In this document: positions 16,305 to 24,793 of the stretch, in pieces
Layout of the letters: each line of letters opens with the position of its first letter
Numbering within the stretch: the stretch's first letter is position 1
NCBI GenBank assembly: GCA_017643305.1
Contig: JAEPNQ010000008.1
Location: 1 to 64,000, forward strand
From: Marinibacterium sp.
Lineage (GTDB): Bacteria; Pseudomonadota; Alphaproteobacteria; Rhodobacterales; Rhodobacteraceae
Length of the DNA stretch: 64,000 nucleotides
Direction: 5' to 3'
Made by a program: the position numbers and the translations under genes
Notes under the pieces: model-generated
The model's database searches: none
What the model was told of the DNA's origin: nothing
Seen by the model: the letters and a program-made list of their open reading frames with translations, nothing else

Positions 16305-17558
16305 TCAGCCGGGGTAGAGTGTGAACAATTCCTGCGGTTCCGGCACGCTGCGCAGCATGTAGCGGCCCATGGACACAAGATCACCCCGGTCCGAACCCGC
16401 CGCATTGCGCAAACTTGATGACACGATGATATTCTGCCCCAATGATCGGTGCATATCCGAGAGCCGCGCGGTCTGGTTCACCGCAGGACCGATCACAGTG
16501 AAGTCCAGCCGGGAATCCGCGCCGATATTGCCATAGAATACTTCGCCATTGTGCAAGGCCAACGTGAAACCTGGCGCTGGCAGACCCTGCGCGGCGCGGC
16601 CGACGTTCAGGTCGCCGAACTGTTGGATCATATCCTTGGCAGCGGTCAGAGTGGCTTCGGCATCCGCCCGGTCATCGCCCAGGTCGAACATCGCCATTAG
16701 CCCGTCACCCATAAATTTCAGCACGTTACCGCCATGCGATTCGATTATGTTGACGGCGATACCGAAATACACGTTCAACAAATTCACAATCGCTTCCCCA
16801 CCCAGCTGTTCGGAGAGGCTGGTAAACCCGATTAGGTCGAAATAGCATATCACAGCATCGATCTTTTCCAGCGACCCGCGCTGAATTTCGCCCGACAGCA
16901 CCCGGTTGCCTGCATCCATGCCCAGATAGACGCCCAAAAGCTCACGGGCCATCTTGTGGTTCGACGCAGATTTCAACGCCAAGCCCAGATATGGCATGGC
17001 CAGTCGGATCTGGGTCAGGTCTTCTTCGCTGAACCCATCCGGCCCATCGCTGGTCCAGGAAATAAGGACGCCTTCGGGTGTGTTTTCCGGGTCTATGGAG
17101 ACGTCCTGTTCCACTCGGGACAAGAAAATACCAGCGGCGAAATAGTCCGTAAAACCCGTATCCCGGAGCTCATTCAACAGCGGGAAGCGGCTGGTTTCGT
17201 TCATCTCCTTCAACCGCACCCGCATTTCCAAATCGCTGGAGGTTATCAGATGGTACAGCGGGCTTTTTATCCAGTCTTCAGCCGGGGACTCGGTGATTTC
17301 ATATTGTTGGTACTCGATGCCGTCGGTGCGGTTCCAATCGAACCCAACACCACCAAACTTCGGATGAAACGCGCTCTGCGCCACGTGCAGGCGGCACAGA
17401 GGAATACCGAGGTCTACCAGGAGTCGGCAGTAGCCTTCCAGAATCTCTACCTGGTCGGCTCCTTCCAGACCCATTTTCAACATCCGCTCGGCCACCCGTG
17501 CTCCAGTGGCTGCAACTGGCATTTGCGGTATTGTTGGTTCGGTCATTGGCAGTCTCAT
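16305..17558 (-). CDS. Class III adenylate/guanylate cyclase
   Basis: The 417-residue protein has an N-terminal sensory region of about 230 residues of the type seen in alphaproteobacterial cyclases, without clear membrane segments. A C-terminal class III catalytic domain follows. Metal-binding Asp residues are in 'CYFDLIGFTSLSEQLGG' and 'LKFMGDGLMAMFD'. The purine-selecting region is 'LDFTVIGPAVNQTARLSDMH', where Lys and Asp suggest ATP as substrate. Two ATG starts four codons apart (17558, 17546) are possible. It is tail-linked to a small lipoprotein ORF. A broken paralogue of similar design lies at 37677-38388. Confidence 0.9.
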   Translation of the reverse strand: MRLPMTEPTIPQMPVAATGARVAERMLKMGLEGADQVEILEGYCRLLVDLGIPLCRLHVAQSAFHPKFGGVGFDWNRTDGIEYQQYEITESPAEDWIKSPLYHLITSSDLEMRVRLKEMNETSRFPLLNELRDTGFTDYFAAGIFLSRVEQDVSIDPENTPEGVLISWTSDGPDGFSEEDLTQIRLAMPYLGLALKSASNHKMARELLGVYLGMDAGNRVLSGEIQRGSLEKIDAVICYFDLIGFTSLSEQLGGEAIVNLLNVYFGIAVNIIESHGGNVLKFMGDGLMAMFDLGDDRADAEATLTAAKDMIQQFGDLNVGRAAQGLPAPGFTLALHNGEVFYGNIGADSRLDFTVIGPAVNQTARLSDMHRSLGQNIIVSSSLRNAAGSDRGDLVSMGRYMLRSVPEPQELFTLYPG

Positions 17559-17609
17559 CGCAGTGAAACCCCTATGTGGGGCTGTCGGGCCTTTGATGGT
17601 AGAGGACGC

Positions 17610-18053
17610 CTAGCTAATTTTGGCCAACTGCCGCAACATCATACGAAGCCGCTCCGCATCTTCGGGGGGAAACAGTACCACAAGGGTCTGATGATAACTG
17701 CGCGCCACATCATGCAGGTCGGCATATACGGCCCTGCCTGCTGAAGTCAGGTTCAGTATTTCCAGCCGCTTGTCCCGTTGATCCCGCGTCCGTGTCAAGA
17801 ACCGCCGCCGTTCCAGTGCAGCCACTGCGCGGCTGATCTTGGTCTTGTGCATCTTGGCCCGCGCGCCGATGTCCTTGGCAGTCAGCGCGCCATACCTGCC
17901 CAAGTGGAACAGAACCCGCCATTCCGTACGCAACATACCATACCGCGCTTTGTAGACCTGATGAAACGCTAGGCTGCTTTCTTCGGCCGCCTGATTCAAC
18001 AGATAAGGCAGAAAGTCGATCAGATCGAAATCTTGGTTTTCCGGCATAGGCAC
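17610..18053 (-). CDS. MarR-family transcriptional regulator, probable homogentisate operon repressor
   Basis: The 147-residue protein has a MarR winged helix: 'LRTEWRVLFHLGRYGALTA', 'KMHKTKISRAVAALERRRFL' and the wing 'RDQRDKRLEILNLTSAGRAV'. It is divergent from hmgA with only 62 bases between the two starts, and that gap carries an inverted repeat (18068-18085). This fits control of the homogentisate genes, as known for MarR-type HmgR proteins, but regulation is inferred. Start either 18053 or two codons in. Confidence 0.88.
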   Translation of the reverse strand: MPMPENQDFDLIDFLPYLLNQAAEESSLAFHQVYKARYGMLRTEWRVLFHLGRYGALTAKDIGARAKMHKTKISRAVAALERRRFLTRTRDQRDKRLEILNLTSAGRAVYADLHDVARSYHQTLVVLFPPEDAERLRMMLRQLAKIS

Positions 18054-18067
18054 GGATTATCTGTTGT

Positions 18068-18085
18068 TAGTTACAAAATCAACTA
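18068..18085. promoter_or_regulatory. Candidate MarR operator between marR and hmgA
   Basis: Inverted repeat TAGTT-8-AACTA, placed midway between two divergent starts, is of a size that a MarR dimer could cover. Arms are only five bases, so the evidence is mainly position. Binding would control both the regulator and hmgA. Confidence 0.5.
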
Positions 18086-18115
18086 TTACGCCCAGCGTCA
18101 GAAAAGGGGAGTTTC

Positions 18116-19471
18116 ATGAATCGTCCAAGCAATCCGCACAGTATGACCCAGGCGTCCAGCCCCGTCGGAACCACCGAAGGCTATATGCCCGGGTTTGGAA
18201 ATGACTTTGAAACAGAAGCCCTGCCCGGTGCCCTGCCGCAAGGCATGAACAGCCCGCAGCGCTGCAATTATGGTCTCTACGGTGAACAATTATCAGGCAC
18301 GGCGTTCACCGCCAACCCACCAGAACGCACGTGGACCTATCGCATTCGGCCATCGGTCAAACACTCGGCGCGTTATACCAAGATCGACCTGCCCTACTGG
18401 AAAAGCGCCCCGCATGTCGACCCGGATGTGATCAGCCTGGGCCAGTATCGGTGGAATCCGGTGCCGATGGCTGAAAAAGGCATGACCTGGCTTAACGGCA
18501 TGCACACCATGACGACCGCAGGTGACGTGAATACGCAGGTCGGCATGGCGGCACATATCTACCTGATTACCGAATCGATGGTGGATGCCTATTTCTTCTC
18601 CGCCGACAGCGAATTGCTGGTAGTTCCGCAAGAAGGCCGGCTGCGCTTTGCCACGGAACTGGGCATCATCGATCTGGAGCCCAAGGAAATCGCCATCATT
18701 CCGCGCGGTCTGGTCTATCGCGTCGAGGTGCTGGAAGGGCCCTGTCGCGGCTTTGTCTGCGAAAACTACGGTCAGAAGTTCGAAATGCCAGGGCGCGGAC
18801 CGATCGGAGCCAATTGCCTAGCCAACCCGCGCGACTTCAAGGCACCTGTGGCGGCCTATGAAGACCGGGAAGTGCCTTCCACACTCACTATTAAATGGTG
18901 TGGTCAATTCCACGAAACCGAAATTGGCCAAAGCCCGCTGGACGTGGTCGCCTGGCATGGCAACTACGCGCCTTACAAATACGACCTGCGCAATTATTGC
19001 CCAGTTGGCGCGATCCTGTTCGATCATCCGGATCCATCGATCTTTACCGTGCTGACCGCGCCGTCAGGCGTACCGGGCACCGCAAACATCGACTTTGTCC
19101 TGTTCCGCGAACGCTGGCTGGTAGCCGAAAATACGTTCCGCCCACCCTGGTACCACAAGAACATCATGTCCGAGCTGATGGGCAACATCTACGGCCAGTA
19201 TGATGCCAAACCGCAGGGCTTTGTCCCCGGTGGGATGAGCCTGCACAACATGATGCTGCCGCACGGGCCAGATATGGAAGCGTTCGAAAAAGCCTCCAAC
19301 GCCAATCTGGGGCCGGACAAGCTGGACAACACCATGTCCTTCATGTTCGAAACCCGCTTCCCCCAGCACCTGACCGCCTTTGCCGCAAAAGAAGCACCTT
19401 TGCAGGACGATTATATCGATTGCTGGGATAGCATCCAAAAGAAGTTCGACGGGACGCCCGGTAAGAAATGA
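18116..19471 (+). CDS. hmgA: Homogentisate 1,2-dioxygenase
   Basis: HmgA is an Fe(II) dioxygenase that opens the ring of homogentisate to maleylacetoacetate in tyrosine/phenylalanine catabolism. The 451-residue protein has family motifs '[19 protein letters not shown]', '[14 protein letters not shown]', '[16 protein letters not shown]' (metal-binding His and Glu) and '[15 protein letters not shown]' (second metal His). Length is normal. ATG at 18116 follows 'aaaaggggag'. First gene of hmgA-maiA-fahA, with a divergent MarR regulator upstream. Confidence 0.97.
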   Translation: MNRPSNPHSMTQASSPVGTTEGYMPGFGNDFETEALPGALPQGMNSPQRCNYGLYGEQLSGTAFTANPPERTWTYRIRPSVKHSARYTKIDLPYWKSAPHVDPDVISLGQYRWNPVPMAEKGMTWLNGMHTMTTAGDVNTQVGMAAHIYLITESMVDAYFFSADSELLVVPQEGRLRFATELGIIDLEPKEIAIIPRGLVYRVEVLEGPCRGFVCENYGQKFEMPGRGPIGANCLANPRDFKAPVAAYEDREVPSTLTIKWCGQFHETEIGQSPLDVVAWHGNYAPYKYDLRNYCPVGAILFDHPDPSIFTVLTAPSGVPGTANIDFVLFRERWLVAENTFRPPWYHKNIMSELMGNIYGQYDAKPQGFVPGGMSLHNMMLPHGPDMEAFEKASNANLGPDKLDNTMSFMFETRFPQHLTAFAAKEAPLQDDYIDCWDSIQKKFDGTPGKK

Positions 19472-19527
19472 CTGGCAGGGGTGCGCGAAATCACGCACCC
19501 TAAATTTTCCATCGGGGAGGATGGCCA

Positions 19528-20166
19528 TTGAAACTCTACAGCTACTGGCGGTCTACCACATCCGTGCGGGTCCGCGCTGCGTTGAACCTGAAGGGTATCG
19601 ATTATGAGATCGTGCCCGTGAACCTTGTGGCGGGCGAACAGCGGGAAACCGATTTTGCCACCGTAAACCCCGGCATGGGCGTGCCCGCGCTGGAGCTGGA
19701 CGATGGCCGCGTCATCACGCAATCGGTCGCATTGCTGGATTACATTGAAGAGGTATGGCCGGACCCTGCCCTGCTGCCCACCGATCCGGTTGACCGGGCA
19801 CAGGTACGTGCGGCAGCGGCGCAGATCGCGCTGGACATCCATCCAGTCAACAATCTGAAAATCCTCGCCTATCTCAAGGGCCCGCTTGGCCACAGTCAGG
19901 ATGAAACCGTGGTATGGATGAACCACTGGATGACCGAAGGCTTCACCGCCTTTGAAAAGCTGATCCGCCGCGATACGCCATATTGCTTCGGCGCGAGCAT
20001 CGGGCAGGCCGATCTGTGTCTGGTGGGCCAGATGATAAACGCGCGCCGTTGGGGCTGCGATGTAACCCCCTTCCCCCGGTTGGTCGAAATCGACCAACGT
20101 TGCCGCGAACATGCGGCGATCCGGGCCGCCCTGCCTGAAGCCCAACCTGACGCACAACCCCTCTAA
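19528..20166 (+). CDS. maiA: Maleylacetoacetate isomerase (zeta-class GST)
   Basis: Converts maleylacetoacetate to fumarylacetoacetate using glutathione. The 212-residue protein opens with 'KLYSYWRSTTSVRVRAALNL', the zeta-class active-site Ser region, and contains 'NPGMGVPALELDDG', 'TQSVALLDYIEE' and 'GASIGQADLCLVGQ'. The start is TTG at 19528, supported by 'ggggagga' seven bases upstream and exact agreement with the family N-terminus. It lies 56 bases after hmgA and just ahead of fahA in one operon. Confidence 0.95.
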   Translation: MKLYSYWRSTTSVRVRAALNLKGIDYEIVPVNLVAGEQRETDFATVNPGMGVPALELDDGRVITQSVALLDYIEEVWPDPALLPTDPVDRAQVRAAAAQIALDIHPVNNLKILAYLKGPLGHSQDETVVWMNHWMTEGFTAFEKLIRRDTPYCFGASIGQADLCLVGQMINARRWGCDVTPFPRLVEIDQRCREHAAIRAALPEAQPDAQPL

Positions 20167-20206
20167 CAATGGGCGTTCCGCTCAACCAAGATCAACAGGA
20201 CGACAT

Positions 20207-21463
20207 ATGCCATTAACCCCAAGCTGGGTAGCTTCCGCCAACGCACCCGACCACCCGTTTCCTCTGAACAATCTGCCCTATGGTGTGTTTTCCACATCTG
20301 ACACTGACCCGCGCTGTGGCGTTGCCATCGGTGAAATGATCTTGGACATGGCCGCTGCGGAAGAGACCGGGTTAATCTCTCTGATCGATGATCCGCTGTT
20401 CGACGTGCCCTATTGGAACGACCTGATGGAGGAAGGCCCCGCCGTCTGGGCCGCTCTGCGTGAACGGCTGACCGCGTTGCTGGCCGAAGGGGCCGCAGAG
20501 CGTGACAAAGTGGAACCGCTGCTGGTGCCCATGGCCGATGCGGAGCTGCACCTACCATTTGTCGTCAGCGAATACACCGATTTCTACGCTGGACGGCATC
20601 ATGCCACCAATGTGGGCACCATGTTCCGTGGCCCGGAAAACGCGCTTCCGCCGAACTGGCTACATATCCCGATCGGGTACAATGGCCGGGCGTCTTCGGT
20701 CGTGGTAGATGGTACGCCAATCCGCCGCCCCTGGGGGCAGCTGAAATCCCCGCAGCACGATCTGCCCGCCTTCCTGCCCTGCCGCCGGTTTGATCTGGAA
20801 CTGGAGATGGGCGCGATTGTCGGCACCGCGTCGGACGGGCCGATCACCGTGCAAGAGGCCGACGACAACATATTTGGCTACGTCCTTCTAAACGATTGGT
20901 CCGCACGGGACATTCAGGCATGGGAATATCAACCGTTGGGTCCGTTCCAGGCCAAGGCAACCGCCACGTCGATCAGCCCCTGGATTGTGACCAAGGCCGC
21001 GCTGGACCCGTTCCGCTGCGACACCCCAGAGCGCGAATTCGAGCTGCTGGATCATCTAAAAGACTGTGGCCCAATGTTGTATGACATCGACTTGACCGTC
21101 ACGCTGGCCCCCGAGGGCAAGGACCCAACCACCATCGCGCAGACGAATTACCGCGAAATGTATTATTCCGCCGCTCAGCAGTTGGCCCATCACACCACAG
21201 CGGGCAGCCCGATGAATGTCGGTGATTTACTGGGGTCGGGCACCATCTCCGGCGCGGAAAAACACGAACGGGGATCTCTGCTGGAGCTCAGCTGGGGCGG
21301 CAAGGAGCCGATCACGCTGGACACGGGCGAAGTCCGGTCGTTCCTCGAAGATGGCGACACGCTGACCCTGGGCGGCCATGCGCAAGGCGATGGCTATCGC
21401 ATTGGGTTTGGCCAATGCGGCGGCCAGGTGCTGCCTGCGATGGAAGACCCTTACAAGCGATGA
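20207..21463 (+). CDS. fahA: Fumarylacetoacetase
   Basis: FahA hydrolyses fumarylacetoacetate to fumarate and acetoacetate, the last step of the pathway. The 418-residue protein has the N-terminal SH3-like domain ('FPLNNLPYGVFST') and the catalytic domain with 'YTDFYAGRHHATNVGTMFRG' (catalytic His and metal Asp), 'FDLELEMGAIVG' and 'LLNDWSARDIQAWEYQPLGP'. ATG at 20207 follows 'aacaggacgacat'. The open frame reaches 20111, inside maiA, without family similarity. Third gene of the homogentisate operon. Confidence 0.96.
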   Translation: MPLTPSWVASANAPDHPFPLNNLPYGVFSTSDTDPRCGVAIGEMILDMAAAEETGLISLIDDPLFDVPYWNDLMEEGPAVWAALRERLTALLAEGAAERDKVEPLLVPMADAELHLPFVVSEYTDFYAGRHHATNVGTMFRGPENALPPNWLHIPIGYNGRASSVVVDGTPIRRPWGQLKSPQHDLPAFLPCRRFDLELEMGAIVGTASDGPITVQEADDNIFGYVLLNDWSARDIQAWEYQPLGPFQAKATATSISPWIVTKAALDPFRCDTPEREFELLDHLKDCGPMLYDIDLTVTLAPEGKDPTTIAQTNYREMYYSAAQQLAHHTTAGSPMNVGDLLGSGTISGAEKHERGSLLELSWGGKEPITLDTGEVRSFLEDGDTLTLGGHAQGDGYRIGFGQCGGQVLPAMEDPYKR

Positions 21464-21470
21464 CCGAACA

Positions 21471-21521
21471 GTGGGTTTCACCCACCGTACAGATAATGCC
21501 TAGGGTGGGTGCCAACCCACC
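21471..21521 (+). repeat. Two short GTGGGT/ACCCAC hairpins after fahA
   Basis: The 79-base gap between fahA and the next gene holds two perfect small hairpins: gtgggt-ttc-acccac (21471-21485) and ggtgggt-gcca-acccacc (21504-21521). A third of the same design, gcgggt-gcca-acccgc, lies at 52503-52518. Elements of the 'tagggtgggtgccaaccc' type are dispersed in many proteobacterial genomes. They may attenuate or protect mRNA inside the operon. No T-run follows. Confidence 0.6.
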
Positions 21522-21542
21522 GCCCCGCGAAAGGATGACAAG

Positions 21543-22493
21543 ATGACCAAGAAGTTCGCCTCCCAGGGTGACATGACCGAAAAAGAAATCAGCTTCACCG
21601 AAGTGGGGGATGGGCTCTGGGCCTTCACCGCCGAAGGTGACCCGAACTCGGGCGTCATCATCGGCGATGACAGCGTGATGATCATCGAAGCGCAGGCCAC
21701 CCCGCGCCTAGCCAACAAGGTGATCGAAAAGGTCCGCGAAGTGACCGATAAACCAATCAGCCACCTTGTGCTTACGCATTACCACGCTGTCCGCGTGCTG
21801 GGCGCTAGCGCGTTCAACGCCCCACAAACCATAATGAGCGAAAAGGCGCGCGCAATGGTCGTCGAACGCGGACAGGAAGACTGGGACAGCGAATTCCAAC
21901 GTTTCCCACGCCTGTTCGAAGGGCATGAAAGCATCCCCGGTCTGACTTGGCCCACCACCACGTTCAACGACCGGATGAGCATTTATCTGGGCAACCGTCG
22001 CGTCGACATCATGCAACTGGGCCGGGCGCATACTGCGGGTGATTCCGTGATCTACGTGCCCGACCAGAACGTGATGTTCACCGGCGATATCGTCGAATAC
22101 CATTCCGCCTGCTACTGCGGGGATGGGCATTTCCACGACTGGCCCAGCACGCTGGAAAACATTCGCAAATGGGATCTGGATGCCATTGCACCGGGCCGTG
22201 GCGACGCGCTGGTGGGCAAGGAGATGGTGAACGCCGCGCTCGATGCGACGTCGGATTTTGTGACCTCCACCTACCGCCCGGCGGCGCAGGTCGCGCTGCG
22301 CGGCGGGTCGCTAAAAGAAGCCTGGGACGCGGTGCGCGCGGAATGCGATCCGAAGTTTTCGGATTACGCCATCTACGAACACTGCCTGCCCTTCAACGTC
22401 GCCCGTGCCTATGATGAAGCCCGCGACATCGACACGCCACGCATCTGGACCGCGCAGCGCGATATAGAAATGTGGGAAGCGTTGCAGGGGTAA
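21543..22493 (+). CDS. Metallo-beta-lactamase-fold hydrolase with atypical metal motif
   Basis: The 316-residue protein has the MBL fold: 'NSGVIIGDDSVMIIEAQATP', 'VLTHYHAVRVLGASAF', 'GRAHTAGDSVIYVPDQNVMF' (H163) and 'FTGDIVEYHS' (D182). The canonical HxHxDH motif reads H79-x-H81-x-V83-R84, so Asp and the last His are replaced and the second metal site should be missing. Extra Cys/His residues at 190-198 could compensate. It follows fahA on the same strand and probably shares its transcript; a role in aromatic catabolism is inferred. A canonical MBL protein for comparison lies at 51612-52463. Confidence 0.85.
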   Translation: MTKKFASQGDMTEKEISFTEVGDGLWAFTAEGDPNSGVIIGDDSVMIIEAQATPRLANKVIEKVREVTDKPISHLVLTHYHAVRVLGASAFNAPQTIMSEKARAMVVERGQEDWDSEFQRFPRLFEGHESIPGLTWPTTTFNDRMSIYLGNRRVDIMQLGRAHTAGDSVIYVPDQNVMFTGDIVEYHSACYCGDGHFHDWPSTLENIRKWDLDAIAPGRGDALVGKEMVNAALDATSDFVTSTYRPAAQVALRGGSLKEAWDAVRAECDPKFSDYAIYEHCLPFNVARAYDEARDIDTPRIWTAQRDIEMWEALQG

Positions 22494-22518
22494 TCAGCAC
22501 CATTCTCAGGGAGCGGAC

Positions 22519-22752
22519 ATGAGCAAGGGCGAAATCATCGGACTGGCGGGAATGGACGCTTTGTTCTTGGTCTGGACGATCCTGATATTCGTGACCCTGT
22601 TCCAGATTCGAAGTCGGGTGGTGGCCCGTACCCGGAACCCGGTGCCTGGCCCGAGCACGGCCCTTGGGGAATGGCGCATCTGGCTGACATCGCCCGAGGA
22701 AAAGGCCGCTCGCATTCGGCATTGTGCCGCGACGTTGGCCATATTCGCATGA
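22519..22752 (+). CDS. Small single-pass membrane protein
   Basis: The 77-residue ORF starts with ATG after 'cagggagcggac'. It has one clear membrane segment at residues 8-28 ('GLAGMDALFLVWTILIFVTL') followed by a basic, Arg-rich tail. It lies between the MBL gene and the flavin hydroxylase on the same strand. No family recognised; the ribosome-binding site and context support translation. Confidence 0.55.
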   Translation: MSKGEIIGLAGMDALFLVWTILIFVTLFQIRSRVVARTRNPVPGPSTALGEWRIWLTSPEEKAARIRHCAATLAIFA

Positions 22753-22818
22753 ATCTTGGTGCGGCTCTGGATGATTGGCTAACCGCAGTTGCAAATGGAA
22801 GGAAGAGGGAGACACCAC

Positions 22819-24435
22819 ATGGCATATGATTATCAACCCTATCCCTATGTAGCTCCGCCGGGGCTGAGCGCACCAGAAACGCGCCACGCGGTGGTGATCG
22901 TAGGCGCCGGCCCCATCGGGCTGGCCATGGCCATTGACCTGGCCCAGCGCGGTATCAACTCTGTTGTGCTGGATGACAACAACGTTGTGTCCGTGGGCTC
23001 CCGCGCAATCTGCTGGTCTAAACGGACGCTGGAAATCTTTGACCGGCTTGGCGTGGGCGAACGCATGCTGGACAAGGGCGTAACCTGGAAAATAGGCCGC
23101 CAGTTCCATGGCGGCGATCAGGTGTTTTCCTTTGACCTGCTGCCTGAAGAAGGCCACCGGTACCCGGCCTTCATCAACCTGCAGCAATACTATGTCGAAG
23201 AGTACCTGGTGGACCGAGCGCGGGAATTTCCCGACCTGATCGACATCCGGTTCCTGAACAAGACCATCGCACATGAAGACCACGGCGACCATGTCACGCT
23301 GACCGTAGAAACACCCGATGGCAATTACACACTGGAAACCGATTGGTATATCGCTTGTGACGGTGCCGGGTCAGCCACACGTGAACGCATGGGTCTGAGC
23401 TTTGAGGGCCAGACGTTTCAGGAACAGTTCCTGATCGCTGATATCGAGATGGAGCAATCGCCCTTTGGCGATGACAAGGTGCCGGAACGTTGGTTTTGGT
23501 TCGACCCGCCCTTCCATTCCGGCAAATCTGCGCTGCTGCATATGCAGCCCGACAACATCTACCGGATCGATCTGCAGCTGGACGTGGATGCCGACGGCAC
23601 AGAAGAGGCCCGCGAAGAAAACGTGATCCCGCGGATCAAAGCGATTGTGGGCGACAAACCCTTCCGGCTGGATTGGGTGAGTGTCTACAAGTTCCGCTGC
23701 ATCAAGCTGGACCGGTTCGTGCACAACCGCGTGCTGTTCGTGGGCGACAGCGCCCACGTGGTCAGCCCGTTTGGGGCGCGAGGCGGCAATGGTGGTATTC
23801 AGGATGTCGATAATCTGGGCTGGAAACTGGCCCGCGTGGTGCAGGGGCAGGCGCCCGAGGCATTGATCGAAACCTATAACGAAGAACGGTCGCACGGGTC
23901 GGCGGAAAACATCCTCAATTCGTCACGGTCCACCAATTTCATGACCCCGAAGACCCCAATCGAAGCGTTGTTCAGGGGTGAAGCGCTGCGGCTGGCCAAG
24001 GACCAGCCCTTTGCGCGAAAAATACTGAACTCCGGTCGACTGAGCCTGCCTTGTTCGCTGGAAGGCATGTCGTTGCAGACCCAGGGTGTGGCCCAAATCG
24101 CGCCGGGGCAAGTTTTGGTCGATGCTCCTTTGTCGGGGGAGGACGGTGACACGTGGCTGCTTCGCCAGGTGCAGGGCGATTTCACGCTGGTGGGCTTTGG
24201 CGATGTGTTGCTGCCCGAGTTGCCCGGCATTCGCCGGATCGGGATCAACACCCGCGCCGATTACCCCTGCTTCACCGCCACCCATAACCACGCCATGCGC
24301 CGCTATGGGTCGTCCAATGCATACCTATTCCGCCCCGACGGGCATATCTGCGCGGTATTTGATACACCTACTAGGAAAGACGTTGCACATGCGTATGCAA
24401 AAGCACTGGGCGCGGAGCTGGAGGCCACACAGTGA
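22819..24435 (+). CDS. FAD-dependent aromatic hydroxylase (PHBH/MhpA-like)
   Basis: The 538-residue protein is a group A flavoprotein monooxygenase. It has the Rossmann motif 'VVIVGAGPIGLAMAIDLAQR' near residue 25, the central 'DWYIACDGAGSATRERMGL' and the FAD-binding 'VLFVGDSAHVVSPFGARGGN'. It resembles 3-(3-hydroxyphenyl)propionate-type hydroxylases and has their C-terminal thioredoxin-like extension. Such enzymes hydroxylate phenolic rings with NAD(P)H. A step feeding homogentisate or a related phenol is likely from context, but the substrate is unproven. ATG at 22819 follows 'ggaagagggagacaccac'. It overlaps the DUF2783 gene. Confidence 0.87.
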   Translation: MAYDYQPYPYVAPPGLSAPETRHAVVIVGAGPIGLAMAIDLAQRGINSVVLDDNNVVSVGSRAICWSKRTLEIFDRLGVGERMLDKGVTWKIGRQFHGGDQVFSFDLLPEEGHRYPAFINLQQYYVEEYLVDRAREFPDLIDIRFLNKTIAHEDHGDHVTLTVETPDGNYTLETDWYIACDGAGSATRERMGLSFEGQTFQEQFLIADIEMEQSPFGDDKVPERWFWFDPPFHSGKSALLHMQPDNIYRIDLQLDVDADGTEEAREENVIPRIKAIVGDKPFRLDWVSVYKFRCIKLDRFVHNRVLFVGDSAHVVSPFGARGGNGGIQDVDNLGWKLARVVQGQAPEALIETYNEERSHGSAENILNSSRSTNFMTPKTPIEALFRGEALRLAKDQPFARKILNSGRLSLPCSLEGMSLQTQGVAQIAPGQVLVDAPLSGEDGDTWLLRQVQGDFTLVGFGDVLLPELPGIRRIGINTRADYPCFTATHNHAMRRYGSSNAYLFRPDGHICAVFDTPTRKDVAHAYAKALGAELEATQ

Positions 24436-24629
24436 GCGTGATGGAAGACCGACTGAGCCCCAATCAGGATGATTTCTACAACGCGCTGATCGCGGCACAT
24501 GAAGGGCTGGGCGAGGCAGACAGCCACGCACTGAACGCACGGCTGATCCTGCTGATGGCCAACCGTATTGGTGATCTGGGTGTATTGCAGGACATCATCA
24601 CAACCGCCCGGTCCTATTCCGACGCCTGA
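24432..24629 (+). CDS. DUF2783 small protein
   Basis: The 65-residue protein has the DUF2783 pattern 'LSPNQDDFYNALIAAHEGLG' and 'SHALNARLILLMANRIGDL'. Start GTG at 24432 overlaps the hydroxylase stop (GTGA), showing translational coupling; an ATG lies three codons later. DUF2783 members are commonly found beside flavin hydroxylases in this group, so it may be a partner or stabiliser of that enzyme (inference). Last gene of the cluster. Confidence 0.8.
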   Translation: MSVMEDRLSPNQDDFYNALIAAHEGLGEADSHALNARLILLMANRIGDLGVLQDIITTARSYSDA

Positions 24630-24793
24630 GCGCCAGAAGGCATGAAACCGCGCATTCCGGCGACAAACCGCGGAAATGGCGGTTAGTAACCACCTGCCTG
24701 CAATGGTCTGCAACGATCTTTGATCATCACGTGACTTGCGTGACGGCGGGCTTGGCGTAGAACGGGTTCAACGACAACATTACTGAGGTCAGT

